Shown here: in pieces, positions 62,104 through 64,000 of the stretch | Position numbering within the stretch: the first letter of the stretch is position 1 | How the letters are laid out: each line of letters starts with the position of its first letter | Assembly (NCBI RefSeq): GCF_011044495.1 | Contig: NZ_CP049143.1 | Coordinates: 1,240,001 to 1,304,000, forward strand | From: Roseimicrobium sp. ORNL1 | GTDB taxonomy: Bacteria > Verrucomicrobiota > Verrucomicrobiia > Verrucomicrobiales > Verrucomicrobiaceae | Reading direction: 5' to 3' | DNA length: 64,000 nt | Program-made: the position numbers and the translations under genes | The notes under the pieces: generated by a model | What the model was told of the DNA's origin: nothing | The model's database searches: none | What the model saw: the letters and a program-made list of their open reading frames with translations, nothing else

Positions 62104-63156
62104 ATGTCCCGCTCCCGCCACAAGAGAACTGACGAGCTTCTCCTGATTCCGTTCCTGGACATTCTGTGTTCCTTGATCGGGATTCTGGTGCTGATCATCG
62201 TCGTCCTTTGCGTGGCCCAGTCCCAGCAGACCAACGGCCGTACCCCGGAGGAAATCGAGCGCTCCAAACAGTATGTGGAGGCCCTGAAGAAGGAAAAGGA
62301 AGTCCAGAAGGACGATGTGAAGCAGAAGGAGCAGCTCGCCAAGCTGGAGGAAAAGAAGAAGGTGGCTGAGGAAAAATCCCAGCGTCTGGCCAAGCTGCGC
62401 AAGCTGCTCTCCACCTCCGCGAACATCCAGGAGATGAACAAGGAGCTCAGCCAGAACCTCATCAAGGAACTGGACAACCTGATTCTCGAAATCGAAGGCC
62501 TGACCAAGCAGGACAGCGTGCTGCGGAAGGAAATCGAGACCCTCATGGCCGAACTCAAGGCCCGCCAGGCCCCGCTGGAGAAGAAGCTGCCCCCTGTGAT
62601 GGTGCAGCCCAGCGGCTCCGGCCTTGCCCAGGGGACCAAGCTTTACTTTGTGGAAGCGACCGGCGGCAAGCTCACCGTCTTTTGGGACCAGGAGAAGAAG
62701 AGCGTGCTTACCGCTGCAGATGAAGTCGTCGCTGCCGATGTGGGCTTCAATCACTTCCTCAAGGAGGTCATCAAGATTCCGCAGTCGAAGGTCATCTTCC
62801 TCCTGCGTGATGATGGCATGGGCGCCTACAACAAGGCGGCCGGCTGGGCTCAGGCCACCTACGGCTACCGTGTGGACCAGATTGGCAAGTTGTTGCTGCC
62901 TGGTCGCGGTGAAGTGGACCTCAAAATGTTCAAGGACTACCTCGGCATCATGCCCCCTCCGCCAGAGGTGAAGCTGGTGCCTGTGGGCGGTACTGCGGCG
63001 AAGCCTGCCGCTGCGGCTCCCGCGCCTGCCCCTGCACCCGGAGCTGCACCGGCTGCGGCCCCTGCCGCCAAGCCTGCTCCTGCAGGCACTCCGGCTCCTC
63101 CTGCGGCTCCCACTCCTCCCCCCGCGCCAGCGGCTGCTGCTGCTACCAAAGCTTAG
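62104..63156 (+). CDS. ExbD/MotB-like coiled-coil membrane protein
   Basis: A 350-residue protein with one N-terminal helix, LLIPFLDILCSLIGILVLIIVV, with Asp19 at the ExbD/MotB proton-binding position. A long periplasmic coiled coil follows (about 48-155), then a globular part with KLYFVEATGGKLTVFWDQ and VIFLLRDDGMGAY, and an Ala/Pro-rich tail. No OmpA-type peptidoglycan-binding domain is visible. It starts 85 bp after the zinc-ribbon ExbB gene. Confidence 0.78.
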   Translation: MSRSRHKRTDELLLIPFLDILCSLIGILVLIIVVLCVAQSQQTNGRTPEEIERSKQYVEALKKEKEVQKDDVKQKEQLAKLEEKKKVAEEKSQRLAKLRKLLSTSANIQEMNKELSQNLIKELDNLILEIEGLTKQDSVLRKEIETLMAELKARQAPLEKKLPPVMVQPSGSGLAQGTKLYFVEATGGKLTVFWDQEKKSVLTAADEVVAADVGFNHFLKEVIKIPQSKVIFLLRDDGMGAYNKAAGWAQATYGYRVDQIGKLLLPGRGEVDLKMFKDYLGIMPPPPEVKLVPVGGTAAKPAAAAPAPAPAPGAAPAAAPAAKPAPAGTPAPPAAPTPPPAPAAAAATKA

Positions 63157-63168
63157 CCCAAGTTACCC

Positions 63169-64000
63169 ATGGCAAAACGTAGAGAGCATCACGAAGAGGA
63201 GCTGCCGTTTGTGGCCCTCATGGATACGATGACGAACGTCGTTGGCGTTCTCATCATCGTGCTCGTCATGATCGGGGTCAGCCTGGCCAACTCGGTGAAG
63301 AAGATCTTCTCCGAGCTGCCGGACGTCACCGTGGCCCAGTTGGAACAGCTCCTGAAGAAGATCGCGGACAATACTCCCAAGGAGGATCCGAAGAAGATCG
63401 ACGAAGAGCTCAAGAAGCTGGAGCAGCAGCTCAAGAAGGACACTGAGGATCTCAAGACCATGGACCTCAGCGCCGAGAAGCAGAACGTGAAGCTGATCGA
63501 CCTCGACGACCTGCAGAAGCAGCTCGCGGAACGCAAGCGGCAGCGCAACGTCAGGAAGGAAGAGACCGACAAGCTGCTGACCGAGGTGGACAAGCTCAAG
63601 GCCCTGCTCGACACCACGCCGGTCTACCAGCCGCCACCCGCCACTGTGGTCCGGCTGCCGAATCCCAAGGAGATTCCCCAAAACGCCGTGATGCACCGCT
63701 TCCTGGTGACCGGCGGTCGCGTGTACTATCTCAATGACGAAAGCTTCATGAAGTCCGTCGTGACTGAGATCGACAAAAACTTCAAGCAGCTCATCCATTC
63801 CGAAGTCGAAGTAAAGGATGCGAACGGCTTCCCCGTCATGGTGAAGGAACGTGGCAAGGACGTGCCCAAGATGAAGACGGTGCTCGATCAGACGAAGCTG
63901 GTGGATCTCTTCACCAAGCGTCCTGTCCAGAATCGCGATCTCAAAGTGGAGCTGGTGCCTTCGCCCAATGCGGCGCGCATGCCCATGAGGCTCGTGCCGA
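63169..64000 (+). CDS. Second ExbD/MotB-like coiled-coil protein (partial)
   Basis: The gene starts at the ATG at 63169 and is open to the window end (277 codons seen). One helix, LPFVALMDTMTNVVGVLIIVLVMIG, has Asp19 where ExbD/MotB bind the proton. It is followed by charged coiled-coil segments (about 45-145) and a domain with HRFLVTGGRVYYLNDESFM that parallels KLYFVEATGGKL in the preceding protein. The two are probably paralogues forming a hetero-dimer in one stator. The C-terminus is missing. Confidence 0.78.
   Translation, partial: MAKRREHHEEELPFVALMDTMTNVVGVLIIVLVMIGVSLANSVKKIFSELPDVTVAQLEQLLKKIADNTPKEDPKKIDEELKKLEQQLKKDTEDLKTMDLSAEKQNVKLIDLDDLQKQLAERKRQRNVRKEETDKLLTEVDKLKALLDTTPVYQPPPATVVRLPNPKEIPQNAVMHRFLVTGGRVYYLNDESFMKSVVTEIDKNFKQLIHSEVEVKDANGFPVMVKERGKDVPKMKTVLDQTKLVDLFTKRPVQNRDLKVELVPSPNAARMPMRLVP

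Noticed and set aside
60582-64000. Zorya-type anti-phage ZorAB motor
   Set aside because: The ExbB-like protein has a zinc ribbon, the partners lack a visible OmpA domain, and no ZorC/ZorD-like genes are seen before the window ends.

Overview
The window looks like chromosome from a member of the Verrucomicrobiota, probably near Verrucomicrobium/Roseimicrobium. GC content is high. Lysine/cell-wall synthesis uses LL-diaminopimelate aminotransferase (DapL). Envelope proteins of PVC-group style are common: MJ0042-type zinc ribbon fused to ExbB, membrane-anchored alpha/alpha toroids, Pro/Ala-rich linkers and secretin-like domains. This placement is inferred from gene content. I saw no rRNA, tRNA, CRISPR array, transposase or phage gene.

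Layout. 0-12.5 kb: an RRM protein; a BlaI repressor with two operator palindromes and an M56 peptidase fused to a secretin-like domain; a hydrolase and a B3 metallo-beta-lactamase; dapL; an ABM-like protein; a CHASE2 cyclase divergent from a beta-barrel and a FecR/beta-helix protein. 13-17 kb: sulfatase and proBA. 17-27.5 kb: a candidate energised envelope system of TPR proteins, ExbB, two ExbDs and two near-identical TM-anchored squalene-cyclase-fold toroids. Two apparent frameshifts lie here. 27.7-32 kb: gltX-aroE and an AsmA-like protein. 32.5-39.8 kb: TonB-dependent receptor, periplasmic CobN/HmuS-like chelatase, ExbB-like protein and DUF2149, which fits tetrapyrrole or metal acquisition. 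39.9-47.4 kb: small conserved proteins, an esterase, a LURP-one protein and an M16 peptidase. 47.9-57.3 kb: nitrogen acquisition, with a soluble NrtA/NasS-like binding protein, a divergent LysR regulator, urtABCDE-like transporter genes, formamidase and FmdB. 57.6-64 kb: a hypothetical protein, a double NTF2-fold protein, gpsA, and a third proton-channel cluster (zinc-ribbon ExbB plus two coiled-coil ExbD/MotB-like proteins) that runs off the end.

The most striking non-coding feature is that many intergenic gaps hold 160-450 bp elements bounded by long, near-perfect inverted repeats. Family A has four copies and family B three. Three further elements of the same design (C, D, E) are each seen once. 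No transposase is present. A pair of 53 bp direct repeats and a pair of diverged 75 bp direct repeats also occur.

Three separate ExbB/MotA-type stators in 64 kb, each with different periplasmic partners, are the best candidates for undescribed biology.
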